Shown here: in pieces, positions 1 to 10,791 of the stretch
How the letters are laid out: each line of letters begins with the position of its first letter
Numbering within the stretch: the stretch's first letter is position 1
Source of the DNA: Pedobacter endophyticus
GTDB taxonomy: Bacteria; Bacteroidota; Bacteroidia; Sphingobacteriales; Sphingobacteriaceae
Assembly: GCF_015679185.1 (NCBI RefSeq)
Contig: NZ_CP064939.1
Span: 1,984,001-2,048,000 of the forward strand
Reading direction: 5' to 3'
DNA: 64,000 nt
Notes under the pieces: model-generated
The model's database searches: none
Seen by the model: the letters and a program-made list of their open reading frames with translations, nothing else
Told to the model about the DNA's origin: nothing
Made by a program: the position numbers and the translations under genes

Positions 1-1159
1 TATGGAAAAAAGAGGCGGTACTGTCCCAGCTCATCCAAACAAATAATGCCTTGCCTACAATATGGTCTTCAGGTACGAAACCCCAGTAGCGTGAGTCGGC
101 AGAATTGTGGCGATTATCGCCCATCATCCAGTAATAATCCATCTTAAAGGTATAGGTGGTTGCTGGCTTATCGTTAATGTACCAAACACCGTTTACCTGT
201 TCAACCTTGTTTCCTTCGTATGTTCTAATTGCACGGTAGTAAAGTGGCATTGTCATACTATCAATCTTAACTGTCCAGCCTTTTGCGGGAACCTTAATTG
301 GCCCAAAGTTATCCCTGTTCCAGTTTGAGCGACTTTTATCGTGCGGAAACACACCGCCTTGCTCGGGGCCAACCGAATCGGGATATAAGGCTACCGACTG
401 CACGAAATCAAAAGATTTAAGCTTGTCTGCAATTTCTGAGGAAGCATTAATAACATAGGTGTTTTCTGCAATCGCCGGACTATTGCCCAAATCGAGCTTG
501 AACTCATCTAAAAGCGAATAGTTAAAATCAGTAGTTTTGAAAGTAACGCGATAAGGCATTAAGCCTGTATTTTTCAGCGGTTCTTGCTTCCCATTAACAT
601 TGGCAACGCCGTTGCTCATCGAAATCACATCACCAGGGATGGCAATGCATCTTTTAATAAAGTTTTCGCGTTTATCTACCGGCCTGTCAACAATTGTAAA
701 AGTGCTTCTTACCTGCTCGCGTCCCATGTTGCGAACGAGGTTATAATAGCTGTCTTCCTGATTCTCTACGGCCACTGTATCGCCCTCCGGGAAGTTGAAT
801 ACCACAACGTCATTTCGCTTAATCTCTGATAATCCTGGCAAACGGTGGTATTTCCATTGAACGCCGTCCCAGTACGCTTTTGTAGATGTGGTTAAAGGCA
901 ATGTATGATGAGCGAAGGGAAATGCAACAGGCGTCATCGGAATACGTGCTCCATAATTTACCTTACTTACAAAAAGAAAATCGCCGATTAACAACGAGCG
1001 CTCCATTGAACCTGAGGGGATCGTGTAAGCCTCAATAAAAAACACGCGAATAATGGTGGCGGCTACAACAGCAAAAACAATTGCATCTACCCATTCTCGG
1101 GTTTTAGTTTTTTTCTTTTTTGGGGCATCTTTTCTTTTCTGCCAAAATTTATAGTTCAT
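1..1159 (-). CDS. lepB: Signal peptidase I, 3' part outside window
   Basis: Membrane-anchored serine peptidase that removes signal peptides from exported proteins. The ATG is at 1159 and the frame stays open to the window edge, so at least 386 residues are present; Bacteroidota LepB proteins are often longer than the E. coli one. A basic N-terminus is followed by a membrane segment at about residues 24-44. The box-B motif IPSGSME then gives nucleophile Ser51, and KRCIAIPGD gives general base Lys169. Box E (GDNRHNSADSRYWGFVP) lies near the window edge. It is the last gene of the parA-parB-DUF5683-dapB-lepB series, separated from dapB by about 280 bp. The assignment is firm; only the C-terminus is missing. 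Confidence 0.95.
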   Translation of the reverse strand, partial: MNYKFWQKRKDAPKKKKTKTREWVDAIVFAVVAATIIRVFFIEAYTIPSGSMERSLLIGDFLFVSKVNYGARIPMTPVAFPFAHHTLPLTTSTKAYWDGVQWKYHRLPGLSEIKRNDVVVFNFPEGDTVAVENQEDSYYNLVRNMGREQVRSTFTIVDRPVDKRENFIKRCIAIPGDVISMSNGVANVNGKQEPLKNTGLMPYRVTFKTTDFNYSLLDEFKLDLGNSPAIAENTYVINASSEIADKLKSFDFVQSVALYPDSVGPEQGGVFPHDKSRSNWNRDNFGPIKVPAKGWTVKIDSMTMPLYYRAIRTYEGNKVEQVNGVWYINDKPATTYTFKMDYYWMMGDNRHNSADSRYWGFVPEDHIVGKALFVWMSWDSTASFFH

Positions 1160-1349
1160 ATATATCTTTATATTTTTTCGCGGCCCGTTATCCGGCCCTA
1201 CCGACCCTCCGAAGGGAGCCGTTAGCGATACATTTTAGTTATTAGTTATCAAACTTTTAGCGCCATCACCTTTCAAACGCCGCTTTTCTGTGTTGTTCTA
1301 CCCTCTAAGGCATTTAGGTTCACTTAAGTGCGTTGTTTATTCTAATTGC

Positions 1350-1440
1350 CTACTGTCTTCTTTCTCTCATCTCCAGACTCACAACTCCAAACTCCTGACT
1401 CCAAACTCCTGACTTCGGACCTCCGACTATCGGACTTCTC
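1350..1440 (-). repeat. Heptanucleotide array after dapB
   Basis: Thirteen consecutive 7-nt units, almost all beginning CT on the plus strand (CTCCAAA, CTCCTGA, CTTCGGA and variants). They run without indels up to the dapB stop codon. In the dapB sense direction the units read NNNRRAG, for example TCCGAAG, TCAGGAG and TTTGGAG. No coding potential is seen. The array belongs to the dispersed heptad family described in the findings. Confidence 0.8.
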
Positions 1441-2178
1441 TTACTCAAAAATATCAGTAATGCTAAAAAATCCTTTTTTATCTTTTAGCCATTCTGCGGC
1501 TACAACCGCTCCCAACGCAAATCCTGCCCTACTATGTGCCGTGTGCTTTATTTCAATGTCGTCAACCTCGCTACTGTAAATTACCGAATGCGTTCCGGGT
1601 ATATTTTCAATCCTGTGCGATTCGATCAGCAGTTGCTCGGCTTTTGGAAATACCTCTACATGAGTTCCTATCAATTCATTCAACCATTCCGATTTTCGGT
1701 CGAGGTTATCAACTATCCCTTCGGCAAGGGTTATTGCCGTGCCGCTCGGAGAATCCAACTTTTGGGTATGGTGTATTTCTTCTACCTGAACTTCGTAAGC
1801 CGGGTAGTTATTCATCAGCTTCGCCAGCATTTGGTTTAGCTTGAAGAACAAATTAACGCCTATACTGAAGTTAGACCCATACAACAGGGCATTGTTACTG
1901 CTGTTGCAATCATTCTTTACTTCTTGCAATTTTCCATACCAGCCTGTTGTGCCAACAACCACCGGAACGTTCGCATCAAAACAAGTGGAAATGTTATTCA
2001 AAACCGAATCTGGTGTACTAAAATCGATGGCTACATCGGCAAGTTTAAGGTTTTGCCTGGTCAAATCGGCTTGATTATCAATCGTGATCTTCAATACGAT
2101 TTCGTGGCCACGTTCTAAAGCAAATTTTTCGATAATCTGCCCCATTTTGCCATAACCTAAAAGCGCAATTTTCATCAT
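1441..2178 (-). CDS. dapB: 4-hydroxy-tetrahydrodipicolinate reductase
   Basis: Cytosolic NAD(P)H-dependent reductase of the diaminopimelate/lysine pathway, feeding peptidoglycan and lysine synthesis. The protein has 245 residues. An N-terminal Rossmann motif GYGKMG spans residues 8-13. The family's catalytic signature EIHHTQKLDSPSGTA has His136-His137 and Lys140. Two ATG codons stand in tandem at 2178 and 2175; the first is used here. It lies 2 bp downstream of the DUF5683 gene and is probably co-transcribed with parAB. At 245 residues it is slightly shorter than proteobacterial DapB (about 270), as is usual in Bacteroidota. Confidence 0.95.
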   Translation of the reverse strand: MMKIALLGYGKMGQIIEKFALERGHEIVLKITIDNQADLTRQNLKLADVAIDFSTPDSVLNNISTCFDANVPVVVGTTGWYGKLQEVKNDCNSSNNALLYGSNFSIGVNLFFKLNQMLAKLMNNYPAYEVQVEEIHHTQKLDSPSGTAITLAEGIVDNLDRKSEWLNELIGTHVEVFPKAEQLLIESHRIENIPGTHSVIYSSEVDDIEIKHTAHSRAGFALGAVVAAEWLKDKKGFFSITDIFE

Positions 2179-2180
2179 AT

Positions 2181-2909
2181 TTAAAATGTTAGTGAGAGTT
2201 TTAAGGCGGGTGTACCATTAAAACCATATAGGGAATTTGAAGTGATTACTGAGGGTGAAACTTTAAAGCTCAGTTCATCATCAATATTAAAAAAGTGCAA
2301 ACGAGCAGCTACATAAGCATCGATAACGTTGGCTGCATAGACCAAAAGGTACGAACCTAAAACAATCTGACGGTTTCTTCGGTAGGTATCCTTTCCATTG
2401 GTAATGCCCGATGTTGAGTATCTGCTACCAAAAGGCCCATTGGGATCCGGAGCACCATTATTGGCATCGCGATATTGCAGTTCTTTCAGAAAAAGCTTAT
2501 ATTGTTTGGTACTCTCTATGTACGACATGGTTAACACCGTAAAACCGGCATAAATAGCTGCTATTTTAGCCCCCGTGTACACCTTTTGCAAGGTTTGGCT
2601 TTTACCCGCCCTGGTACCATAGCCATCGTCGAGAATTTGCATATTGTACAGCTGCCCCCAGCCGGGAATAATCATCGATCGGAAAACCGCCTTTCTTCCT
2701 GCAACCTTTCCGGGATTTACATAAGCGGCTTTCATCGAATCTTGCCGGCTCATTACCTTGGTTGTAGTATCTTTCCTTACCGGCTTAATAACCTGTGTTT
2801 TTACACTATCGGTAGATTTTATTACCGTATCCCTAACCTGAGCCGAAGCAAGGTTTACGAAAAGGCCCGTAATTAAAGTAAACAGTATTAAAAACTTCAC
2901 CTTATGCAT
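2181..2909 (-). CDS. DUF5683 outer-envelope protein
   Basis: Protein of 242 residues starting at ATG 2909, which shares one base with the parB stop codon (TAATG), so translation is probably coupled. A TTG two codons upstream was rejected. An N-terminal signal peptide ends near residue 24 (NLASA-Q). A low-complexity Ser/Thr/Lys-rich stretch follows, then RKAVFRSMIIPGWGQLYN, the conserved start of the DUF5683 domain. Two hydrophobic segments follow at roughly residues 110-130 and 185-205. The function is unknown. Its position between parB and dapB is, to my knowledge, common in Bacteroidota. Confidence 0.85.
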   Translation of the reverse strand: MHKVKFLILFTLITGLFVNLASAQVRDTVIKSTDSVKTQVIKPVRKDTTTKVMSRQDSMKAAYVNPGKVAGRKAVFRSMIIPGWGQLYNMQILDDGYGTRAGKSQTLQKVYTGAKIAAIYAGFTVLTMSYIESTKQYKLFLKELQYRDANNGAPDPNGPFGSRYSTSGITNGKDTYRRNRQIVLGSYLLVYAANVIDAYVAARLHFFNIDDELSFKVSPSVITSNSLYGFNGTPALKLSLTF

Positions 2910-3817
2910 TACCAATCCAATAGCTCTAAAATTCGATTCAAGTCGTCATCGCTCATAAAAGGGATTTCAATTGCGCCTTTTCCATTTTGAGCAACTTTTA
3001 ATTTTACGCGAGTAGCGAATTTCGAGGCCAAATCATCCTGAAGTTTCTGATATTGAAACGATACACTTTTCGCTTTCGGCTTTTCTTCGGTTTTGAGCGC
3101 TGCATGCTGCAAATTGCGAACGAGCTCTTCTACTTTACGTACCGAAAGGCTTTTATCTAATATTTCCTGATGGATGAACAATTGCTTATCTACACCGTCG
3201 ACATTGATTAAGGCACGGGCATGCCCCATCGAAATGCGTTGATCGCGGATGGAAGCCTGAATGGCGGGCGGAAGTTTCAACAACCTTAAGTAGTTGGTAA
3301 CCGTAGTACGATTTTTCCCTACCCTATCGCCCAACTGCTCTTGTTTCAACCCTACTTCATCGATCATGCGCTGAAAACTTAGGGCCACTTCAATGGCGTT
3401 CAGGTTTTCCCGCTGAATATTTTCGATTAGAGCCATTTCCAACATCTGCTGGTCGTTAGCACTACGAATATACGCCGGAACTTGTGTTAAGCCGGCCAAT
3501 TTTGATGCCCTGAACCTGCGCTCGCCAGAAATTAGCTGATACTTATTGGCACTTAGTTTCCTTACGGTAATGGGCTGAATTAAGCCTTGCACCTTGATCG
3601 AATCGGCAAGTTCATTTAGTGCAACCTGATCAAACTCTGTTCGTGGCTGGTATGGATTGGTTTCAACTTCGGTTAAACTTACATGACTGATGTTGCCAAT
3701 CTGCTCTGTCTCACTAACGGCATTTGCCTGCTGTTTTGGCGGATGAGTAGATTCGCTATCATCTAAAAGCGCACTTAACCCTCTTCCTAAACCTGTTTTT
3801 CGCTGAAAAGATGTCAT
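2909..3817 (-). CDS. parB: Chromosome-partitioning protein ParB
   Basis: CTP-dependent DNA clamp that loads at parS sites and works with ParA in origin segregation. The protein has 302 residues. The N-terminal GLGRGLSALL motif is the ParA-interacting box. NPYQPR at about residues 54-59 and GERRFRA at about 98-104 form the CTP/Mg binding core. A helix-turn-helix (QEQLGDRVGKNRTTVTNYLR) follows, and a C-terminal dimerisation region ends the protein. It starts 7 bp downstream of parA. No parS palindrome was recognised by eye nearby. Confidence 0.95.
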   Translation of the reverse strand: MTSFQRKTGLGRGLSALLDDSESTHPPKQQANAVSETEQIGNISHVSLTEVETNPYQPRTEFDQVALNELADSIKVQGLIQPITVRKLSANKYQLISGERRFRASKLAGLTQVPAYIRSANDQQMLEMALIENIQRENLNAIEVALSFQRMIDEVGLKQEQLGDRVGKNRTTVTNYLRLLKLPPAIQASIRDQRISMGHARALINVDGVDKQLFIHQEILDKSLSVRKVEELVRNLQHAALKTEEKPKAKSVSFQYQKLQDDLASKFATRVKLKVAQNGKGAIEIPFMSDDDLNRILELLDW

Positions 3818-3824
3818 CTATAAT

Positions 3825-4625
3825 TTATAAAGTTGCTGTAGTTATTTCTTCTTCTTTTAACAAACCGTTCTTTTTTACGATTTCGCGGGCAAGGTTAAGG
3901 TAATTTATTGCTCCCTTGCAATTTGCATCGTGCATAATTACCGATACGCCATAGCTCGGCGCCTCGCTCAATCGCGTATTCCGTTGAATTATGGTTTCAA
4001 AAACCAGTTCATTAAAGTGTGTTTTTACCTCTTCAACAACCTGGTTTGATAAACGCAAACGAACATCGTACATGGTAAGTAAAATGCCTTCTATTTCCAA
4101 TTGAGGATTTAAACGGTTTTGAACTATTTTGATGGTATTTAACAGCTTGCCCAAGCCCTCTAACGCAAAATATTCGCACTGAACAGGAATGATTACAGAA
4201 TCGGCAGCAGTTAATGCGTTAATGGTAATCAATCCCAAAGATGGAGAACAATCGATGATAATAAAATCGTATTGGTCTTTTATTTTCTCCAGTACTGCTT
4301 TCATTTTATACTCACGATCGCTGAGGTTGATCATCTCGATCTCGGCACCTACCAAATCAATATGCGCAGGTAAAAGATCTAAATTTGGTGTATCAGTTTT
4401 TTGAATCGCTTCCAGTGGATCGATGTCGTTAATGATACATTCGTAAATACTGTTCTTAATATTTCGGGGATCAAAACCAATGCCTGAGGTTGAATTTGCC
4501 TGAGGATCAGCATCTAACAATAGAGTTTTGTATTCTAACACGGCTAAACTGGCAGCCAGGTTTATTGATGAAGTTGTTTTACCAACGCCACCCTTTTGAT
4601 TTGCTAATGCAATAATTTTGCTCAT
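3825..4625 (-). CDS. parA: Chromosome-partitioning ATPase ParA (Soj)
   Basis: Deviant Walker ATPase that binds nucleoid DNA and drives ParB-parS segregation. The protein has 266 residues. The Walker A box KGGVGKTT is at residues 11-18 with the signature lysine at residue 11. DADPQANST (switch I) and DCSPSLG (Walker B region) follow. The protein is chromosomal in type, with no N-terminal DNA-binding extension. It is the first gene of the minus-strand series and is divergent from the FMN reductase gene across a 179-bp gap that probably holds both promoters. Confidence 0.95.
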   Translation of the reverse strand: MSKIIALANQKGGVGKTTSSINLAASLAVLEYKTLLLDADPQANSTSGIGFDPRNIKNSIYECIINDIDPLEAIQKTDTPNLDLLPAHIDLVGAEIEMINLSDREYKMKAVLEKIKDQYDFIIIDCSPSLGLITINALTAADSVIIPVQCEYFALEGLGKLLNTIKIVQNRLNPQLEIEGILLTMYDVRLRLSNQVVEEVKTHFNELVFETIIQRNTRLSEAPSYGVSVIMHDANCKGAINYLNLAREIVKKNGLLKEEEITTATL

Positions 4626-4672
4626 CTATATATCCCAAATGGTTTAACGTTTATTTTGGCGCTTTTATTTTT

Positions 4673-4703
4673 ACCTGTTAATCGGCAAAAAGTTCTATTT
4701 TTG
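4673..4703 (+). promoter_or_regulatory. Possible promoter for the FMN reductase gene
   Basis: TATTTTTG at 4696-4703 fits the Bacteroidota -7 box TAnnTTTG. The -33 region is only weakly matched (a T-rich stretch near 4673). The leader to ATG 4805 would be about 95 nt. Confidence 0.3.
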
Positions 4704-4804
4704 TGCTGTTTACGCCCTTTTTCTCAATCAGCTAAGATACAAACTATATGGCAATATTAGCAATAAGGGCATTCGGGTTTTAAACATCTTATTAACATTT
4801 GCCC

Positions 4805-5326
4805 ATGATTACGATTATAGCCGCTACGAACAGACTCAATAGCAATACGCTTAAAGTTGCAAAATATTACCAGAACAATTTAAAACTTAAGGGGGTTGAT
4901 GCGGAATTATTCAGCCTGGAACATTTGCCTGCAGATGTTTTAAATACGGATATGTATGGCAAACGCTCGGCGGCTTTTCAAAAAATTCAGGAGCAAATTA
5001 CTGCTACGGACAAATTTTTATTTGTTATGCCAGAGTACAATGGCAGTTTCCCCGGCGTTTTGAAAGTATTGATTGATGCCTGTGCTTTTCCGGAAAGTTT
5101 CTTCGAAAAAAAAGCGGCGCTGGTTGGCATTTCATCGGGTAAATACGGCAATATTCGCGGTGTAGATCACTTTACGGGTGTATGTCATTATATTCGGTTG
5201 CATGTTTTACCGCTGCGCTTACACATTCCAAACATCCGTACGGAGCTGGATGCCGACGGGAATTTGAACCAGCAAGACACAATCAAGTTCGTTAATGAAC
5301 AAATAGAAGCGTTTATTAACTTCTAA
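4805..5326 (+). CDS. NAD(P)H-dependent FMN reductase family protein
   Basis: Flavodoxin-fold reductase of the NADPH-dependent FMN/azo/chromate reductase family; the physiological substrate is unknown. The protein has 173 residues. The N-terminal beta-strand and phosphate loop (ITIIAATNRLNSNT) bind FMN phosphate. FVMPEYNGSFPGVLK contains the family motif PEYNxSxPG. ALVGISSGKYGNIRG matches the third flavin loop. The start used is ATG 4805; an in-frame TTG two codons earlier is less likely. It stands alone, divergent from parA. Confidence 0.85.
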   Translation: MITIIAATNRLNSNTLKVAKYYQNNLKLKGVDAELFSLEHLPADVLNTDMYGKRSAAFQKIQEQITATDKFLFVMPEYNGSFPGVLKVLIDACAFPESFFEKKAALVGISSGKYGNIRGVDHFTGVCHYIRLHVLPLRLHIPNIRTELDADGNLNQQDTIKFVNEQIEAFINF

Positions 5327-5706
5327 AAACCTCTCCCTGTAAAGTTTGTACTTGGCTAATTTTGTGCTTATATAGACTACTGCGCTACATCATTGCCTAC
5401 CTGATAGGGAATCTTAAAGCTTCAAACTGGTTTATGGTATTAAAATTCCCGCATGCGCGAGAATGACGATTTGGTGAAATGGGAACTATGGGAATTGATC
5501 GAAATCACTTTCGATAGGTGGTCTCTTGCTAGCGTACAAGGCTCTGCCCCTCTCGTAAGGAAAGGGAAACAAAAGACTCGGGTTTGAACCTTTGGGTTTA
5601 AAGCAGAGGCTCTGAAATCCGCTCCCCCGGAGAGGGTGGTTACTAAGCCTGCCGAATCTCTGCCTTTCAAGGGATGAGGCCTCACTGCCTTTCAAATGGT
5701 GAGCTG
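5327..5706. other. Gene-free region with repeat fragments
   Basis: No credible gene. It contains a fragment of the REP-like family (ATGCGCGAGAATGACGA near 5452). From about 5540 to 5700 there is a GC-rich stretch rich in CCCCTCTC, CCCCCGGAGAGGG and CCTTTCAAGGG words, resembling the GC palindromes near leuC and leuD. Short open frames here are repeat-derived and were not called. Confidence 0.6.
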
Positions 5707-6183
5707 TTAAGCAATATAAGGTTCCATTTCCTTATCAATGCTTTTGCGCAGTTCCATCAATTTTATGGCATAGCCGTGCATGGCGATTTCTCTTTCGGTT
5801 TTCGGTTTAAAGGGTGGTATGGGTTTTGGCTGCCCATCCTCATCAACAGCTACAAAAACGATAATACAGTGCGTATTTTTAACAAAGTCGGTTTGGCCGA
5901 CGGGTTTCGAATAGGCATCAACCGCAATATGCATGCTTGTTTTGCCTGTATAAATAATTCGCGCCTCCATTTTTACCAGGTGGCCAATATGCACAGGGTG
6001 GAAAAACCTGATGCCGCCAACATAAACCGTTACGCAATAGCTCTGGCTCCATTGCAACGCACAGGCAAAAGCGGCCTGGTCGATCCATTTCATCATCATT
6101 CCACCGTGAACTTTGCCCCCATAGTTTACATCAGATGGCTCGCTCAAGAACTGTAGTTCGATGTGATTATTTGTTTTCGGCAT
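5707..6183 (-). CDS. Hotdog-fold acyl-CoA thioesterase
   Basis: Probable cytosolic acyl-CoA thioesterase of the YciA/BFIT-like hotdog family, hydrolysing acyl-CoA to free acid and CoA. With the ATG at 6183 it has 158 residues; an in-frame extension of 46 residues upstream is hydrophobic, unlike the family, and was rejected. The motif DVNYGGKVHGGMMMKWIDQAAF matches the hotdog signature (N-x-x-G-x-V-x-G-G-x-x-M-x-W-x-D). GGIRFFHPVHIGHLVKMEARI forms the central strands. The C-terminus ends in a charged helix. No functional partner is adjacent. Confidence 0.88.
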   Translation of the reverse strand: MPKTNNHIELQFLSEPSDVNYGGKVHGGMMMKWIDQAAFACALQWSQSYCVTVYVGGIRFFHPVHIGHLVKMEARIIYTGKTSMHIAVDAYSKPVGQTDFVKNTHCIIVFVAVDEDGQPKPIPPFKPKTEREIAMHGYAIKLMELRKSIDKEMEPYIA

Positions 6184-6604
6184 AATTTGTTGTGTTTCGC
6201 AGGTTGAACAGTTCTGTTTATCGATACCAATATGCAAAAAAATCTGATTCGGGTGAAAAAAGAATAAAATGATAACAAGAATAAGCGTACAAAATTCTAA
6301 TTGTACTTTAAACCTAAACATGAATGGTCCTCATCCTCAGAGATTATTTTTCTGAAAAAAAAGTAAGGGTAACAGTACTTTTTTTCTAGCAAATTCTCCT
6401 TTCGACTGAAGTGCTCCATAGGAGCTCCTACGGAGGAGAAATCGTTGAACCTTGGATAGAGATTTAGCTTCGCTGAGCACTTCGTGGTTCTCGGCTGCGC
6501 TCAAAATGACGACCCTTCTTAAAAGCATTCTTCGAAAAAACGGCGTCACTTATATTGATTTTATTTCCGAAAAATTAACACTCAGGATGATAGCAAAAAG
6601 AATT

Positions 6605-6652
6605 AGTCATCGAATGAATATAGCGACCACGCCTGGTATTCATCCGATGACT
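6605..6652. repeat. Inverted repeat, TCATCCGATGAATA family
   Basis: Two 16-nt arms (6605-6620 and 6637-6652) pair with one mismatch around a 16-nt loop. A relative with the same core lies after leuA at 36887-36926. There is no U-tract, so it is not an obvious terminator. Confidence 0.6.
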
Positions 6653-6724
6653 AGTGAACCAATGACAAATGAACTAATCATCAATGAACTAATGACTAAT
6701 GACAAATGAACTAATGAACCAATA
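6653..6724 (-). repeat. 7/8-nt array after the GH97 gene
   Basis: About ten units of 7 or 8 nt such as ACTAATGA, ACCAATGA and CAAATGA run up to the stop codon of the GH97 gene. In that gene's sense they read TCATTAG or TTCATTTG. The same words occur at 53161-53227. Confidence 0.7.
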
Positions 6725-6726
6725 AA

Positions 6727-8913
<2,187 letters not shown>

Positions 8914-8943
8914 TCAGCTGATTATACAGGTTTTTGTTGTTCA

Positions 8944-9048
8944 ATGAGTCGTCATTTCGCCCTTGCGGAGCTATCTTTCCTTTAAAGTGCTTTCCATTTC
9001 GCTACCGATGCAAATTCGATATAGTGCACTCCAGTCTAAATGACAACG
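8944..9048. repeat. REP-like imperfect inverted repeat
   Basis: The segment begins GAGTCGTCATTTCGCCC and ends CCAGTCTAAATGACAACG. These ends are a GTCATTTCG/AAATGAC inverted pair of the dispersed REP-like family. It lies between the DUF2130 and GH97 genes. Confidence 0.5.
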
Positions 9049-9075
9049 TTCTTAGGTGTTAACGATAGAACTTAC

Positions 9076-10326
9076 TTAATCTAAAAGCAATTGCTCATCA
9101 TCGTCCGTTAAACTTAATTGAATAGTGTCGCTTCCGGCGATACCCTCAATGGAGCCTCGAATATGGGTTGCATTTAGAAGCACCTTTTCCAACTGTTTTT
9201 CGCGGGCTTTCCACAACCGCTCCATGGCATCACGCTCGCGTTGAATAGATAATTTCATACTCATAAATCCTTCGCGAATGGCTTTCCATTGTTCAGAAAA
9301 CTCGGCTCCGGTTAAATAATCGTAAAGCATGTGCATTTTATCGCCCCGGTTTTCCTGCGATTTCATTGCGCTCGATAAACGCAAAATTCCGTCGCGTAAA
9401 ACATACGCAACCGCATTCACTTCCTCAAACGAGCAAATCCAAACGCCATCACGCTGGCCAAAGCAATCCATACCTTTAGGATAACACTGACTTACAATTA
9501 CGGCAACATCAACACCGAGGCTCCGCATGTCTTTCTTGAGTTTCTCAATCCAGTCGCCACCGAAATCTTTCGTACGTTTGCTTTCATAAATAATTTTGCC
9601 ACATTCTTGTCCAAACTGGTTACGCACCACCTGGATACAATCGGCACCGCGAACGCCTTTGCCAACTTCATCAATTAAATCGAAAGGGAAATTACTGCGT
9701 AACAATTCCTCCAAAATCAGTTCCTGCACCTCACCCTGCAATTGCATACTGCCTTGCTCGGCCTTGCGTTTCATTTCTTCAGCAAGTTTTTTCTGGTCGG
9801 CAAGTTGCTTTTCCAGTTCACGCAAACGCAGCTGATGTTCAGTATCTTTAATGCTGTTTTTCTCGGCTTCCTGCTTACGAATTTGTTCCACCAACTCATT
9901 ACGCTGTTCTTGCATTTTACGCTGAAACGCCAGTTCCATCTCTTCCTCTTTAACCTTAAGGCTTTGCTCTCTCCGCAAAAACTCAAGCTCTTTTTCGCGG
10001 GCAAGCTTTAACTTCTCTTCGTTTTCTTTGGCGTTGCCCTCCAATATTTGCAGTTTTGTTTCAAAATCAGAAGCAATGCGCTTACGCAAATCGCCCTCTA
10101 AATCGGTTTTCAATTTCGCTTTCTCTTCCGCTAATTTCGTTTCAAAAGACCGTTGTTGTTGCTGCTTTTCTGATTCTACGGTAGCTAATTTACGCTGAAA
10201 TTCTTCATCCTTTTGCCTCGTAAAAGCAACCATCTTCTCTCTCAGTTCTTTCTTATAATCTTCGGCCATGGCTTCTTCCATCGGAAAAACATGGGCACAG
10301 TTAGGACATTTAATTTCGGTAGCCAT
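9076..10326 (-). CDS. DUF2130 protein with long coiled coil
   Basis: Protein of 416 residues. The N-terminus has a CPNC motif (residues 8-11) followed by HVF, like a half zinc ribbon. Residues about 25-210 are an almost continuous charged coiled coil rich in Glu, Lys and Gln. The C-terminal third (from about residue 215, with LRSNFPFDLIDEVGKGVRGAD and IIYESKRTKDFGGDWI) is the DUF2130 domain. That domain has been proposed to resemble a nuclease fold because of its D-x-E-x-K-like arrangement. The biological role is unknown. It is transcribed alone, from a promoter seen at 10359-10390. Confidence 0.85.
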   Translation of the reverse strand: MATEIKCPNCAHVFPMEEAMAEDYKKELREKMVAFTRQKDEEFQRKLATVESEKQQQQRSFETKLAEEKAKLKTDLEGDLRKRIASDFETKLQILEGNAKENEEKLKLAREKELEFLRREQSLKVKEEEMELAFQRKMQEQRNELVEQIRKQEAEKNSIKDTEHQLRLRELEKQLADQKKLAEEMKRKAEQGSMQLQGEVQELILEELLRSNFPFDLIDEVGKGVRGADCIQVVRNQFGQECGKIIYESKRTKDFGGDWIEKLKKDMRSLGVDVAVIVSQCYPKGMDCFGQRDGVWICSFEEVNAVAYVLRDGILRLSSAMKSQENRGDKMHMLYDYLTGAEFSEQWKAIREGFMSMKLSIQRERDAMERLWKAREKQLEKVLLNATHIRGSIEGIAGSDTIQLSLTDDDEQLLLD

Positions 10327-10358
10327 AAATATTTTTTTACTTCATAAAAGAGGCGTTA

Positions 10359-10390
10359 CAAAGATACCAAAGCTTTTTAGCATTGTGAAA
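10359..10390 (-). promoter_or_regulatory. Promoter of the DUF2130 gene
   Basis: On the minus strand TATCTTTG (10366-10359) is a perfect TAnnTTTG -7 box, preceded about 20 nt upstream by TTTC as a -33 element. The start codon is 33 nt downstream. Confidence 0.5.
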
Positions 10391-10410
10391 GCGAGTTTTG
10401 CACCGTTTGG

Positions 10411-10791
10411 CTATAGCACTTTCGAGCGCACATCGTGGCCTACGGTTAAAATTTTGCTAACAGGGCACTTTGATGCAATGGTTTCCAGCCGGGCCTTTTG
10501 CTCTTCGGTAAGGTTGCCTGTGCAGGTAATCTCTTCGTAAAATACATCCTCGGCATTTTCTACGCCCATGTTCACTTCTACTTCAATTTTTTCCACCGCC
10601 CATCCCTTCCTGTCTACATACATCCGTAGCGTTATTGCCACACATGAGGCCAGCGAAGCCATCAAAAGTCCTTTCGGTGCAAAGCCCTTGTGCGTGCCGC
10701 CCAATTCAAGAGGTTCATCCACTACAATATCGTGCGATCCGTTAGTTACCGAACAAGCATAGTGTTCTTTGTTTATTGTTGCTTTTACCAT
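10411..10791 (-). CDS. OsmC/Ohr family peroxidase-like protein
   Basis: OsmC-family protein of 126 residues, a family that reduces organic hydroperoxides through two cysteines. Visible are GLLMASLASCVAITLRMYVDRKGW (first Cys at about 53) and ASKCPVSKIL (second Cys at about 110), the normal pair. GGTHKGFAPKGLL matches the conserved loop before the first cysteine. It is closer to the general OsmC/YhfA type than to Ohr. It is a single-gene unit; a REP-like sequence follows upstream in the intergenic region. Confidence 0.85.
   Translation of the reverse strand: MVKATINKEHYACSVTNGSHDIVVDEPLELGGTHKGFAPKGLLMASLASCVAITLRMYVDRKGWAVEKIEVEVNMGVENAEDVFYEEITCTGNLTEEQKARLETIASKCPVSKILTVGHDVRSKVL

Larger units (their letters stand above)
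6184..6726. other. Gene-free region, repeats only
   Basis: Spacer between the GH97 gene and the thioesterase gene. It holds a REP-like segment (about 6455-6512, ending CTCAAAATGACGA), an inverted repeat at 6605-6652 and a 7/8-nt array at 6653-6724. Frames of about 70-85 residues here overlap these repeats and look non-coding. Confidence 0.6.

Noticed and set aside
2909-4625. parS site near parAB
   Set aside because: No GTTTCACGTGAAAC-like palindrome was recognised by eye; a pattern search would be needed.
5440-5695. Two overlapping frames of 70-80 residues on the minus strand
   Set aside because: They lie in GC-rich and REP-like repeat sequence with no family signature.
6184-6321. N-terminal membrane extension of the thioesterase
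   Set aside because: Hotdog thioesterases of this type are soluble, and ATG 6183 starts exactly at the conserved region.
6337-6709. Short frames on both strands between the thioesterase and GH97 genes
   Set aside because: They consist of REP-like sequence and 7/8-nt repeats.
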